Both the position numbers and the translations under genes were made by a program. Positions 25,200 through 34,105 of a DNA stretch of 64,000 nt are shown in pieces. The notes beneath the pieces were generated by a model. That model did not search any database. It was not told where the DNA came from and saw only the letters and a list, made by a program, of their open reading frames with translations. The stretch lies in contig NZ_JAKPBU010000001.1 of the NCBI RefSeq assembly GCF_022662495.1, forward strand, positions 1,302,001 to 1,366,000, written 5' to 3'. Position 1 is the first letter of the stretch. The number at the start of each line of letters is the position of its first letter. This DNA is from Lysobacter sp. M2-1 (GTDB lineage Bacteria > Pseudomonadota > Gammaproteobacteria > Xanthomonadales > Xanthomonadaceae).

Positions 25200-26753
25200 A
25201 TGCACATCCGTCGTACGCGGCTCGCCATCGCCTTGCTGGCACCGCTCGCCCTGGCGACCTGCGCACGCGAGGACGTGCGCGATGCGGCGCCCGCCGCCGC
25301 AACCGGGACATCGGCGACCGCAGTCGCCAGGGAAGAAGCTGGCGATGCCGTCGATGCGCGCACCGCGCTGCTACCCGCCGCCAGTGACTGCGCGCCCGGC
25401 GCGCGCTGCCTGTCGGTCACCGGCACCGGGCGCCCACAGGCGAGCGGCAGCTTCGTCGCGCAGTGCCGCGGCAGGTTCGCCGACTTCATCGTGCCGAAGG
25501 CGACGTTGCCCAATGGCTACGACGGCCCATGGTTCCAGCCCAACCTGCTCGAGCAGGCGTCGACCGGCGTTCCGAGCGGCTCGCGACCATGGCGCGCATT
25601 CGATCCGCGCGATCCGGACGAACGCCTGGCCTACGCACTGGCGCTGCGCAATTACGCCTTCAGCAGCGCCGCCGCGCGCGCGCTGACGCCTAACCTCAGC
25701 GCCGATTCGCACTACTTCGACCCTGGTGGCGGCAGCGTGCCCGCGTCCCAGCGCAACCAGAAGTGGTATCCGGCGCCACGAATGTTCTACGGCCCGACCA
25801 ACGCGCCGGGCACGCGCGAAGCCGCGCACGGCATGACCCTGGAGCGCACCGTGCGCGTCGGCGAACTCGGCGACAACACGATCGCCTTCCAGAACTATGC
25901 GGTGGCCTACTACGATGCCCGCGGTGGGCGCATCTTCCAGCGCCTGTGGAACACGTCCGAGGACGGCGTCGACACGCCGCGCCTGAACCGCATGCGCTTT
26001 GCCGAGCACAGCTTCGTGTTCAAACTACTGTTCAGCGCCGCACCGGCGAATGCGTTCCCGCAGGACCTGCTCACCGGTGCGCTGCAGGTCGATATCCTGC
26101 CGAACCCCGATGCCGATCCGGTGCGGGTGCGGCTGATGCAGATCGACATCGCGGTGAAGGACAAGCGCGCCGGTGCCACCGGCTGGTACTTCGCCACCTA
26201 CGCCTACGACCGCAGCCTGCCCGGCACCTCGCCGTGGAAGAAGATGGCGCCGGTCGGACTGATGTGGGGCAACGATCCGGGCGGTCCGCCGATCGAACAG
26301 TCATGGATCAATCCCGACGCGCCGGCATACGCGCGTGCGCATCTGGGTGTCGACGACCGCCTCAACGGCCCGGTCGACAACCCGGCCTCTGCATGCATGA
26401 GCTGCCACAGCACCGCGCAGGCACCGGTGGTTGCGAGCATGCTGCCGAGCGGCGCGTGCGCGCAGACCCATCGCGACGACTGGTTCCGCAACCTGTCAGG
26501 CACGACCGCGTTCGGTCGCCGCCAGAACAGCGGCGGCAGTTGCCAGACGTCCGCCTCCGGCCTCGACCTCGCCGCCGCCGATTACTCGCTGCAGATGGCC
26601 GCGACCGTGGATCGCGCGCTCGACGGCGATACGTTCAACCCCTGCACGTGGGACGAGGACAACCCGCCCACCGCGCTGGTCGCGGCACCGGTGGATGCGC
26701 TCAGACGCGAGGACGTCGAACGGTTCGAGGTGACCCGCGATCCGCCGGAGTAG
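25200..26753 (+). CDS. Lipoprotein with a single c-type haem motif
   Basis: The 517-residue protein starts at ATG 25200 behind a strong site (GAGGAGG). It has a lipobox ALATC (Cys21) and one CxxCH haem site, CMSCH at 399-403, in a protein otherwise free of cytochrome-like repeats. The large central region (WYPAPRMFYGPTNAP, ...SWINPDAPAYARAHLG) belongs to a conserved but uncharacterised cytochrome-like family by my reading. It is probably a periplasmic electron carrier or redox enzyme subunit. It is divergent from the trypsin-like gene (267-base gap). Its TAG stop lies within a GTAG hairpin repeat. Confidence 0.8.
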   Translation: MHIRRTRLAIALLAPLALATCAREDVRDAAPAAATGTSATAVAREEAGDAVDARTALLPAASDCAPGARCLSVTGTGRPQASGSFVAQCRGRFADFIVPKATLPNGYDGPWFQPNLLEQASTGVPSGSRPWRAFDPRDPDERLAYALALRNYAFSSAAARALTPNLSADSHYFDPGGGSVPASQRNQKWYPAPRMFYGPTNAPGTREAAHGMTLERTVRVGELGDNTIAFQNYAVAYYDARGGRIFQRLWNTSEDGVDTPRLNRMRFAEHSFVFKLLFSAAPANAFPQDLLTGALQVDILPNPDADPVRVRLMQIDIAVKDKRAGATGWYFATYAYDRSLPGTSPWKKMAPVGLMWGNDPGGPPIEQSWINPDAPAYARAHLGVDDRLNGPVDNPASACMSCHSTAQAPVVASMLPSGACAQTHRDDWFRNLSGTTAFGRRQNSGGSCQTSASGLDLAAADYSLQMAATVDRALDGDTFNPCTWDEDNPPTALVAAPVDALRREDVERFEVTRDPPE

Positions 26754-26816
26754 GTCGGGCCTACGCGCCCGACGCGTGCGCCGGCCGTGATTCGTCGGGG
26801 ACCTAGCTCCGACCTA
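26750..26816. repeat. GTAGGTCGGG-type hairpin pair overlapping a stop codon
   Basis: A 25-base hairpin (26750-26774: GTAGGTCGGGCC ... CCCGACG) is followed by a degraded inverted copy (26793-26816). The TAG stop codon of the haem lipoprotein gene (26751-26753) is part of the hairpin's GTAG. The same family recurs at 50157, 52765 and 61475. Confidence 0.8.
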
Positions 26817-26852
26817 AGCGCATGAGGGAAGCCCCTGGCCGGCGGAAGCCGG

Positions 26853-27134
26853 TCACCACTTGAACAGTTCGTAGTAGGTCATCGGCGGATTGTCGCCGGC
26901 CTTGTCGACGAGGCCGTCGCCGTCGCGGTCGTACAGGTAATAGGTCGGGCCGCGCGCGGGCACGACTTTGACCACCCGCAGCTGGGTGCCGACGCGGTAC
27001 TCAGTGATCACATCGCCGTTGGCCTCGGTCCGCGTGTTCTCGACCGCGTTCTCCGGGATCTCCGGTCCCATGCCGCCGCTGGCGCAACCGGCCAGCGCGA
27101 TCGCAAGCAGGGCAGTGGCAAGTTCGGTCTTCAT
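26853..27134 (-). CDS. DUF2782 small lipoprotein
   Basis: The 93-residue protein has a lipoprotein signal (LAIALAGCASGG) and the DUF2782 layout: a basic strand-rich core (YRVGTQLRVVKVVP), then GPTYYLYDRDGDGLVDK with an acidic DxDxDG loop that may bind calcium, and an aromatic C-terminus (MTYYELFKW). In Pseudomonas and xanthomonads a DUF2782 gene is typically next to polA, as here (divergent, 99 bases apart). Function is unknown. Confidence 0.88.
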   Translation of the reverse strand: MKTELATALLAIALAGCASGGMGPEIPENAVENTRTEANGDVITEYRVGTQLRVVKVVPARGPTYYLYDRDGDGLVDKAGDNPPMTYYELFKW

Positions 27135-27233
27135 CGCGAGCTCCTCTTCACGCACTGCGCGGGCGCCGCGATTATGACGGGCGAGCGCGTTGGGCGGGTG
27201 TGAGCGCGACCGCGGCCTGCGTAGAATCGCGGG

Positions 27234-30032
27234 ATGAAGCGATTGGTCCTGATCGACGGCTCCAGTTATCTGTACCGGGCCTTCCACGCGCTGCCGCCGC
27301 TGAGCAACGCTGCCGGCGAGCCGACCGGCGCGCTGTTCGGCGTGGTCAACATGCTGCGCGCGCATCTGAAGGAACAGCCCGATTTCGCCGCCTTCGTGGT
27401 GGACGCGCCGGGCAAGACCTTCCGCGACGACCTGTATCCGCAGTACAAGGCCAATCGCCCGCCGATGCCGGACGACCTGCGGGCACAGGTGCAGCCGATG
27501 TGCGACATCGTGGCCGGGCTGGGAATGCCGATCCTGCGGATCGATGGAGTGGAGGCCGACGACGTGATCGGCACCCTGGCCCTGCAGGCCGCGGGCGAGG
27601 GTATCGACGTCACCATCTCCACCGGCGACAAGGACTTCGCCCAGCTGGTGCGCCCGGCCGAAGCCGGGCAGGGAGCGGTCGCCCTGGTCAACACGATGAG
27701 CGGCAGCCGGCTCGACAGCGTCGAGCGCGTGATCGAGAAGTTCGGCGTGCGGCCCGACCAGATCGTCGACATGCTGGCACTGATGGGCGACGCGATCGAC
27801 AACGTGCCCGGCGTGGACAAGTGCGGTCCCAAGACCGCCGCCAAGTGGCTGGGTGAATTCGACACCCTCGACGGCGTCATCGCCAACGCCGGTGCGATCA
27901 AGGGCAAGATCGGCGACAACCTGCGCGCCGCGCTCGATCGCCTGCCGCTCAACCGCACCCTGGTGACGATCAAGACCGATGTCGCGCTTGATCAGAGGCC
28001 GCAGACGCTGGTGCTGCGCGAGCGCGATGCCGAAACGCTGCGCGGCCTGTATTCGCGCTACGGCTTCAACCAGGCGCTGAAGGAGCTCGACGGCGGTGCG
28101 GCGCCCGCATCAATTGCCGAGAAGGAACCCGGCCGCGCGCGCGGGACCGGCTTCGTCGCGCCTTCAGCGCCGGTGGAGGCGGCGATCGATCCGGCGCTGT
28201 CGGCCAAGGGCGATTACGAATGCGTGCTCACCCAAGCGCAGCTGGACACATGGATCGCGGCGCTGCAGACGGCCGATGCGTTCGCGTTCGACACCGAGAC
28301 CGACAGCCTGGATCCGATGCGCGCGAATCTGGTCGGCATCAGCCTGGCGGTGGAACCGGGCCGCGCTGCCTACATTCCGCTGGCGCATGACTATCCGGGC
28401 GTGCCGGTGCAGCTCGACCGTAGCGCCGCGTTGCGCATGCTCGCGCCGCTGTTCGCCGACCCGCTCAAGCGCAAGATCGGCCAGCACGGCAAGTACGACC
28501 TGCACGTATTGCGCAGGCACGGCATCGACGTGGCCGGCTATGCCGAGGACACGATGCTTGAAAGCTTCGTGCTGAACTCAGGCAGCAGCCGGCACGACAT
28601 GGATTCGCTGGCCCAGCGTTTCCTGGGCTACGAGACGATCCGCTACGAGCAGGTCGCCGGCAAGGGCGCGAAGGCGATTCCGTTTTCGCATGTCGCGCTG
28701 GACGATGCCACCTGCTACGCCGCCGAAGATGCCGATATCACGCTGCGCCTGCATCGGGTGCTGTCGGAGAAGCTCGCCGCGGTGCCGAGCCTGCAGCGCG
28801 TCTATCGCGAGATCGAAATGCCACTGGTGCCGGTGCTCGAACGCATCGAGGCCAATGGCGTGCTGATCGACGGCGAAGAACTGCGCCGGCAGTCGGCCGA
28901 CCTGTCGCGGCGCATGCTCTCGCTGCAGCAGCAGGCGACCGAGCTGGCCGGGCGCACCTTCAGCATGGACTCGCCCAAGCAGCTGGGCGCGCTGTTGTTC
29001 GACGAGCTCAAGCTGCCGGCGATGGTGAAGACGCCCAGCGGCCAGCCCTCCACCAACGAGGAAGCGCTGGAAGCCATTGCCGATCAGCACCCGCTGCCGC
29101 GGGTGATCCTGGAATACCGCGGTCTGGCCAAGCTGCGCAGCACCTACACCGACAAGCTGTCTGAAATCGCAAATCCGGACACCGGGCGCGTGCACACCAG
29201 CTATCACCAGGCGGGCGCGGCCACCGGGCGGCTGGCGTCGAGCGATCCCAATCTGCAGAACATTCCGATCCGGACCGAGGACGGGCGCCGCATCCGCCGT
29301 GCGTTCATCGCTCCGCCCGGGCGCAGGCTGGTGGCCTGCGACTACTCGCAGATCGAGCTGCGGATCATGGCCCATCTGTCGGAGGATCCGGCGCTGCTGC
29401 GCGCGTTCGAATCCGGCGACGACGTGCACCGCGCCACCGCGGCGGAAGTCTTCGGCAAGGCCTCGCTCGATGAGGTCAGCGCCAACGAGCGCCGCGCCGC
29501 CAAGGCGATCAACTTCGGCCTGATGTACGGCATGAGCGCGTTCGGGCTGGCGCGCCAGCTCGGCATTGCCCGTGGTGAGGCCCAGGATTACATCGCGCTG
29601 TACTTCAGCCGCTATCCGGGCGTGCGCGATTACATGGAGCGCACCCGGCAACAGGCGCGCGAACAGGGTTATGTCGAAACCGTGTTCGGCCGCCGGCTGT
29701 ACCTGGACTACATCCACAAGGGCAACCAGGCCCAGCGCGCGGGGGCCGAACGCGCGGCGATCAACGCGCCGATGCAGGGCACCGCTGCGGACATCATCAA
29801 GCGGGCAATGGTCTCGGTGGACGGCTGGCTGGCGGACCATCGCCACGACGCCGGAAAAAGCCCCGCGCTGATGATCCTGCAGGTGCACGACGAGCTGGTA
29901 TTCGAATGCGACGAGGCCTTCGTCGGCACGCTGGTGGGCGAGGTCGGGCGGCGGATGGCCGCGGCCGCCGAGCTGCGCGTGCCGTTGGTGGTGGACAGCG
30001 GCACCGGGCTCAACTGGGACGAGGCCCACTAG
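27234..30032 (+). CDS. polA: DNA polymerase I
   Basis: The 932-residue enzyme has all three domains: a 5'-3' exonuclease (1-300, with EADDVIGTLA and STGDKDFAQLV), a 3'-5' exonuclease with an intact DTETD motif (Asp353, Glu355) and an A-family polymerase. Polymerase motifs are DYSQIELRIMAHLS (from 703), RRAAKAINFGLMYGMSAFG, and QVHDELVFE (from 883). It fills gaps after excision repair and replaces Okazaki primers. Length equals the E. coli enzyme. The small RNA that follows shows the same order as in Xanthomonas. Confidence 0.98.
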   Translation: MKRLVLIDGSSYLYRAFHALPPLSNAAGEPTGALFGVVNMLRAHLKEQPDFAAFVVDAPGKTFRDDLYPQYKANRPPMPDDLRAQVQPMCDIVAGLGMPILRIDGVEADDVIGTLALQAAGEGIDVTISTGDKDFAQLVRPAEAGQGAVALVNTMSGSRLDSVERVIEKFGVRPDQIVDMLALMGDAIDNVPGVDKCGPKTAAKWLGEFDTLDGVIANAGAIKGKIGDNLRAALDRLPLNRTLVTIKTDVALDQRPQTLVLRERDAETLRGLYSRYGFNQALKELDGGAAPASIAEKEPGRARGTGFVAPSAPVEAAIDPALSAKGDYECVLTQAQLDTWIAALQTADAFAFDTETDSLDPMRANLVGISLAVEPGRAAYIPLAHDYPGVPVQLDRSAALRMLAPLFADPLKRKIGQHGKYDLHVLRRHGIDVAGYAEDTMLESFVLNSGSSRHDMDSLAQRFLGYETIRYEQVAGKGAKAIPFSHVALDDATCYAAEDADITLRLHRVLSEKLAAVPSLQRVYREIEMPLVPVLERIEANGVLIDGEELRRQSADLSRRMLSLQQQATELAGRTFSMDSPKQLGALLFDELKLPAMVKTPSGQPSTNEEALEAIADQHPLPRVILEYRGLAKLRSTYTDKLSEIANPDTGRVHTSYHQAGAATGRLASSDPNLQNIPIRTEDGRRIRRAFIAPPGRRLVACDYSQIELRIMAHLSEDPALLRAFESGDDVHRATAAEVFGKASLDEVSANERRAAKAINFGLMYGMSAFGLARQLGIARGEAQDYIALYFSRYPGVRDYMERTRQQAREQGYVETVFGRRLYLDYIHKGNQAQRAGAERAAINAPMQGTAADIIKRAMVSVDGWLADHRHDAGKSPALMILQVHDELVFECDEAFVGTLVGEVGRRMAAAAELRVPLVVDSGTGLNWDEAH

Positions 30033-30149
30033 GCGTATTCAGTGGCCGGACGTGACCCGGATTGCAGGTAAACCCCGGCTGAACCCAACAAATTCTTAAC
30101 CTACGCCTTCACGAACTATCAATCCGCGGGGTGGTCAGATATGCCGCGA

Positions 30150-30267
30150 CGGATGCAACGTTCGTCGCTGATCTCTCCCTCCCCTGGAGTGATCCCGGAA
30201 CGGCAAGCCCCTCCCCAGGCTCCGTTCCCCGAGCCCCGCCGGCCCCCCCTGCCAGCGGGGCTTTTTA
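30150..30267 (+). ncRNA. sX13-like small regulatory RNA
   Basis: About 118 bases after polA can fold into three stem-loops with C-rich loops: stem 30170-30178/30186-30194 with loop CTCCCCT; stem 30197-30203 plus 30206-30209 paired with 30218-30228 and loop CCTCCCCA; and an intrinsic terminator stem with loop containing CCCCCC. Xanthomonas sX13, a roughly 115-nt virulence regulator, sits in the same place downstream of polA and has C-rich loops that bind G-rich mRNA leaders. The match is by structure and synteny; the 5' end is estimated from sX13 length and a possible -10 (AGATAT near 30137). Confidence 0.62.
30232..30267 (+). terminator. Intrinsic terminator of the sX13-like RNA
   Basis: An eight-pair stem, AGCCCCGC (30232-30239) with GCGGGGCT (30255-30262), is followed directly by TTTTT (30262-30266). 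This is a textbook rho-independent terminator for a plus-strand transcript beginning after polA. Confidence 0.88.
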
Positions 30268-30584
30268 TTGGGCTACGCCCAATAAAAACCCAAGGTTTGC
30301 GTTGCAAACCTTGGGCCCCGCTATGTGCTTCCAATCCCCGCGCCTTCGGCGCGCCCCCTTACTAAGGGGGCTCTTCTCCTTGATGCGCAGGGAGAACACG
30401 GTAGCTGCGCTCACCTCGTGTCCCGCATCGCTTCCAATTCCTCGACGCTGTCGCCGTGCCCTTGCTAAGAGGGCTCTCAACAATGCCGTCATCCCCGCGC
30501 AAGCGGGGATCCAGGGACGCTAGCCCTTCAAAAATCGGATGCCCTTGGGGTTACCGTTGGCGCAATCCCCGCCGAGGATGGGCC
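30268..30584. repeat. Hairpin-rich spacer before the DUF421 gene
   Basis: This stretch has no convincing gene. It contains a cluster of palindromes: ATTGGGC/GCCCAAT (30267-30283), a perfect 12-bp stem CCCAAGGTTTGC (30289-30315), GCGCC/GGCGC and CCCCCTT/AAGGGGG pairs around 30330-30372, and a copy of the widespread GTCATCCCCGCGCAAGCGGG type repeat at 30488-30514. Together they look like an accumulation of REP-like elements. They may block readthrough between the small RNA and the downstream gene. Confidence 0.7.
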
Positions 30585-31088
30585 ATGTCCGATCTGTTCC
30601 AGCTTTCCGCGCCGTGGTGGCACTTCGTGCTGCGCGCAGTGGCGGTGTATCTGATGGTGATGGTGCTGATGCGGGTGTCGGGCAAGCGCGCGGTGGGGCA
30701 GTTCACGCCGTTCGATCTGGTGCTGCTGATCCTGATCGGGAACGCGGTGCAGAACGGAATCAATGGCGGCGACAATTCGCTGACCGGCGCGTTTGTGATG
30801 GCTGGCACGCTGATCGCGCTGAACTACGCGGTGGCGTTCGCCACATCGCGCAGCCGGCGCGCGGAACAGATCATCGAGGGCGTGCCGGTGGTGGTGGCGC
30901 GCGACGGCAAACTGTTCGAACAGGTGCTGCGGCGCGAGCTGGTCAGCCGCGACGACTTCGACGAGGCCTTGCGCACCAGCGGCGTGCGCCATCTGCACCA
31001 GGTCGGGATCGCGCTGCTCGAGACCAACGGCCGGATCAGCGTGGTGCAGAAGGAAGCGAGCGCCGGCGACGCGCAACCGGCCCGCTAG
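30585..31088 (+). CDS. DUF421/YetF-like membrane protein
   Basis: The 167-residue protein has three N-terminal membrane segments (HFVLRAVAVYLMVMVLMRV, FDLVLLILIGNAVQNGI, GTLIALNYAVAFA) with the DUF421 signature GKRAVGQFTPFDLV, then a cytoplasmic domain containing EQIIEGVPVVVARDGK and EVLRRELVSRDDF-like sequence. YetF-type proteins are uncharacterised membrane proteins. The ATG at 30585 follows GAGGATGGGCC. It stands alone between the small RNA and the oxidase-assembly genes. Confidence 0.88.
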   Translation: MSDLFQLSAPWWHFVLRAVAVYLMVMVLMRVSGKRAVGQFTPFDLVLLILIGNAVQNGINGGDNSLTGAFVMAGTLIALNYAVAFATSRSRRAEQIIEGVPVVVARDGKLFEQVLRRELVSRDDFDEALRTSGVRHLHQVGIALLETNGRISVVQKEASAGDAQPAR

Positions 31089-31097
31089 AATGGCGTG

Positions 31098-31316
31098 CTA
31101 ACGACCCACGCCGTGTGGCGTGATCCATCCCATCCAGATCGACAGGACCACCATCAGGATCAGGGCCACCGACAGGCCGATGCGGCGGGTGAGCGCGTTG
31201 ACCGTGCGTTTGGTCTGGCCCTTGTCGACCAGCATGTAATACAGGCCGGCGCCCAGGTTCCACAGGATCAGCAACAGGAACGCGATGATCAGCAGCGTCT
31301 TCAGCGAGTCGCTCAT
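31098..31316 (-). CDS. Twin-transmembrane protein (DUF2909 type)
   Basis: The 72-residue protein is little more than two membrane helices (LLIIAFLLLILWNLGAGLYYML and SVALILMVVLSIWMGWI) joined by a basic loop KGQTKRTVNALTRRIG. This matches the DUF2909 'twin transmembrane' proteins that accompany cytochrome oxidase genes in Pseudomonas and xanthomonads. It is on the opposite strand, divergent from SURF1 by 83 bases. The structural oxidase genes usually beside it are not in this window. Confidence 0.88.
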   Translation of the reverse strand: MSDSLKTLLIIAFLLLILWNLGAGLYYMLVDKGQTKRTVNALTRRIGLSVALILMVVLSIWMGWITPHGVGR

Positions 31317-31399
31317 GTCTGGCTCCGGCGAGCGGGTCGAATGACGCCATTATCCGCGCAATCTGGCCCATCCTGCCGTGCGGTGGCCGGGGACCGGGC

Positions 31400-32122
31400 G
31401 TGAGCCGCCGCCGCACCCTGGCGGCCGGATGGTCGCTCGCCGTGCTGGCGATCGCGGCGTTCGCCTCTCTGGGACGCTGGCAGCTGGCGCGCATGCACGA
31501 GAAGCAGGCAATGCTGGACGCCGTGCAGCACGTGCTCGATGCGCGCCGCGCGCAGCCGCTCGCGAGCGCGGGCGACACGCAGCGTGCGCGCGACTACGAC
31601 TGGGCCGAAGGCGAGGGCACCTTTGCGGCCGCGCCGCCGGTGCTGCTCGACAACCAGTCGCGCGACCAGCGCCCCGGCGTGCGCGCCTATCGCCTGTTCC
31701 TCGCGCGGGATGGGTCGCGCCTGCTGGTGGAGCTGGGCTGGCTGCCGCTCGCCGGCGACCGGCGCATGCCGGCGGTGGCAGCGGTACCCGGCCCGAGGCG
31801 CATCCGCGGCCTGCTGATGCCGCCCCCGTCGCCCGGGCTGGCGGCTGCGGTCGCCGCCCGCCAGGCCGATGGCACAATAGTCACCACCGCCGTGGACGCG
31901 GACGACGTTGCGGCCCTGCTCGGGACGCCCGCGTTGCCGCCGCGGGTACTGCGGCTGGATCCCGCGCTCCCGCTTGGTTACGCCCGCGACCTCGACATCC
32001 TTCCCAACACCCTGCCGCCGCAGCGGCACCTCGGTTATGCGGTGCAGTGGTTTGCGCTGGCCGCTGCGGTGCTCGCCACCGCGCTGCTGCTGACCTTCCG
32101 CAAGCCACGCCCAACCCGATGA
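31400..32122 (+). CDS. SURF1-family cytochrome oxidase assembly protein
   Basis: The 240-residue protein has two membrane anchors, one at each end (LAVLAIAAFASLGRWQLAR and YAVQWFALAAAVLATALLLTF), and a periplasmic domain with YDWAEGEGTF, VLLDNQSRDQRPGVRAY and LVELGWLPL, all SURF1 landmarks. SURF1 helps to insert haem A into subunit I of aa3 oxidase. A GTG at 31400 is the best start; no upstream ATG preserves the short N-terminus. Its stop overlaps the next start (ATGA). Confidence 0.93.
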   Translation: MSRRRTLAAGWSLAVLAIAAFASLGRWQLARMHEKQAMLDAVQHVLDARRAQPLASAGDTQRARDYDWAEGEGTFAAAPPVLLDNQSRDQRPGVRAYRLFLARDGSRLLVELGWLPLAGDRRMPAVAAVPGPRRIRGLLMPPPSPGLAAAVAARQADGTIVTTAVDADDVAALLGTPALPPRVLRLDPALPLGYARDLDILPNTLPPQRHLGYAVQWFALAAAVLATALLLTFRKPRPTR

Positions 32123-32685
32123 CCCAGCCCGTTCCGGAACTTCGCCGTCGCAACCGCAGGATGCTGCTGGCGCTCGCCGTGCTGTTCTTCGGCAGCTTCC
32201 TCGTCGCCGGCGCGCTGCGCTTTTCCGGCTGGCGCCCGGCCCAGCTGAAGAACCGGGGCGAGCTGCTGCAGCCGTATGGCGATCTGCGCAACGTGGTGCC
32301 ACGGCTCGAGCGGGGCGGCGATTACGCGTGGGATCCGAAGGCGCGGCTGTGGCGCATTGCCGTGGCACCGCCGGAGCGCTGCGGCGCGCCCTGCGTGGAA
32401 CTGGCGGGGCAGCTGGAGACGGTATGGCAGCTGTTTGGCCGCGATGCCGACCGGGTGCATCTGCTGTGGATCGGCGCGGCGCCGGACAGCGCCCGCAACC
32501 ATCCCGCCGCCCGACTGCTGCAGGACGACCCAGCCCTGCGCGCGCAGCTGCCGCGCCTGCGCGATCCGGCCGGCGTGCCGGTGTACGTGATCGATCCCAA
32601 TGGCTTCGTCATCCTGCGTTACGCGCCCGGCTTCGATCCGGCCGACCTGCGCACCGACGTGGCGCGGCTGCTCAAGCTGAGATGA
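32119..32685 (+). CDS. SCO-like oxidase assembly protein
   Basis: The 188-residue protein has one N-terminal anchor (MLLALAVLFFGSFLVAGAL) and a thioredoxin-like domain. The segment ERCGAPCVELAGQ retains a CxxxC pair as in SCO1 copper chaperones, and the end VYVIDPNGFVILRYAPGFDPADL is typical of the fold. The canonical distal SCO histidine is not obvious, so copper delivery is uncertain. Coupled to SURF1 upstream and separated by one base from ctaA downstream, it is clearly part of the oxidase maturation operon. Confidence 0.8.
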   Translation: MTQPVPELRRRNRRMLLALAVLFFGSFLVAGALRFSGWRPAQLKNRGELLQPYGDLRNVVPRLERGGDYAWDPKARLWRIAVAPPERCGAPCVELAGQLETVWQLFGRDADRVHLLWIGAAPDSARNHPAARLLQDDPALRAQLPRLRDPAGVPVYVIDPNGFVILRYAPGFDPADLRTDVARLLKLR

Positions 32686-32686
32686 C

Positions 32687-33895
32687 ATGGCGCGCATGAT
32701 CCGATCCGCCCCGCAGCGGGTTCGCCCTTATCGCCACTTCCACCGCATCGCCTGGCTTGCGGTCGCGCTGGCCCTGGGGGTGATCGTGTTCGGCGCCTTC
32801 GTGCGCCTGTCCAACGCCGGCCTGAGCTGCCCCGACTGGCCGACCTGCTACGGGCGTGCCGCCTGGCCAACGGCCGCGGCGCAGGCCGCCGACCATGCGG
32901 CGACCGCGATCCGCCCGGTGGAACCGCACAAGGCCTGGCGCGAACAGGTGCACCGGCACCTGGCTGCTACTTTGGGCCTGCTGGTCCTGGTGCTGGCCCT
33001 GCTGGCTGCGCGCCGGCAGCGCTTCGGCGTCGCCTGGATTCTCGGCGCGACGCTGCCGATCGCGCTCGGTATTCCGCTGTACATGCACGGACAACACGTG
33101 TTGGCCTTCGCACTGGCGGCCTTGGGCGAAAGCCTGCTGCTGGCGGCCGCGCTGCGCTGGTCGATCCCCGCGCCGGATGCGGCACAGGCCCCGTTGCCCG
33201 CCCCGAACACGGGCGAGGGCCTGGCGCCGGTGGCCGCACTGATCCTGATGGTGATCGTGTTCCAGGCCCTGCTCGGTATGTGGACGGTGACCTGGCTGCT
33301 CAAACCGGTGGTGGTTATGGGCCACCTACTAGGCGGGCTGCTCACGTTCGCTCTGCTCACCTGGATGGCGTGGCGCGCGACCGACGCGCCGATCCGCCTG
33401 GCCGAGGCGGTCGCACTGCGGCGCTGGGCGCTGGTGGTGCTGGCGCTGCTCGGGCTGCAGATCGCGCTGGGCGGCTGGACCAGCGCCAACTACGCCGCGC
33501 TGGCCTGCGGCAACGACTTCCCGCGCTGCGTGGGCCAGTGGTGGCCGCGCCACGATTTCCGCGAGGCTTTTGTGCTGTGGCGGGGCATCGGCGTGGACTA
33601 CGAAGGCGGCGTGCTGGACGGCGAATCGCGCATCGCCATCCAGCTTGCGCACCGGATGATGGCGGTGGTCGCATTCGCCGCGCTGCTGGCCTTCGCCGTG
33701 CGGCTGTGGCGCAGCGCGGGCATGCGCGGCTGGGCGGCATTGCTGGCGCTGCTGGCCTGCGCCCAGGTCGCGCTGGGCATCGCCAACGTCAAGCTGCAGT
33801 TGCCGCTGACGATCGCGGTACTGCACAACGCCGGTGCGGCGGCGTTGCTGTTCGTGCTGGTCACGCTGCTGGCGCGCGTGCGCCGGCCGACGTGA
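32687..33895 (+). CDS. ctaA: Haem A synthase (COX15/CtaA)
   Basis: The 402-residue protein has about eight membrane helices. Conserved elements are FGAFVRLSNAGLSCPDWPTCYG, then haem-ligand histidines in EQVHRHLAATLG, MGHLLGGL, LAHRMMAVV and VLHNAGAAA. The enzyme oxidises the haem O methyl to formyl. The cysteine pair between helices (LACGNDFPRC) occurs in many type-1 enzymes. One base separates it from the SCO-like gene, and cyoE follows after a duplicated spacer. Confidence 0.95.
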   Translation: MARMIRSAPQRVRPYRHFHRIAWLAVALALGVIVFGAFVRLSNAGLSCPDWPTCYGRAAWPTAAAQAADHAATAIRPVEPHKAWREQVHRHLAATLGLLVLVLALLAARRQRFGVAWILGATLPIALGIPLYMHGQHVLAFALAALGESLLLAAALRWSIPAPDAAQAPLPAPNTGEGLAPVAALILMVIVFQALLGMWTVTWLLKPVVVMGHLLGGLLTFALLTWMAWRATDAPIRLAEAVALRRWALVVLALLGLQIALGGWTSANYAALACGNDFPRCVGQWWPRHDFREAFVLWRGIGVDYEGGVLDGESRIAIQLAHRMMAVVAFAALLAFAVRLWRSAGMRGWAALLALLACAQVALGIANVKLQLPLTIAVLHNAGAAALLFVLVTLLARVRRPT

Positions 33896-33911
33896 GCATG
33901 TTTCGCAATAG

Positions 33912-34105
33912 GGTGCGCCCAGGCGCACCGCATCGCGGAGTCCGCACGGGCGGTGCGCCAGGGCGCACCCAGTGTTTGCCAAGGGGCGCGACAAGCCCCT
34001 GACCACAGCCCGCCCGAAGTGGGGGGGCCGCGGGCCCCCGCCTCGGGGGGGTGCGGGGGGGGGGGGGCCCCCCCCCCCCACCCTGTGTTGGCCATGGGGC
34101 GCGAC
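33912..34105. repeat. Hairpins, homopolymer palindrome and duplicated cyoE 5' end
   Basis: Three things are stacked in the ctaA-cyoE spacer. There are two GGTGCGC/GCGCACC hairpins (33912-33929 and 33952-33969). A run of 13 G followed by 12 C lies at 34055-34079. There is also an imperfect direct duplication: bases about 33974-34020 (GGGGCGCGACAAGCCCCTG...GCCCGCCCGAAG) repeat the beginning of cyoE at about 34085-34132. The first copy is not in frame with cyoE. The homopolymer could be real or an assembly defect. Confidence 0.8.

Noticed and set aside
30131-30523. Small open frame over the sX13-like RNA and hairpins
   Set aside because: It spans a terminator and several repeats, lacks a ribosome site and has no protein-like composition.
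33953-34105. N-terminal extension of CyoE through the G/C run
   Set aside because: The added residues are low-complexity Gly/Pro and the family starts near ATG 34106.
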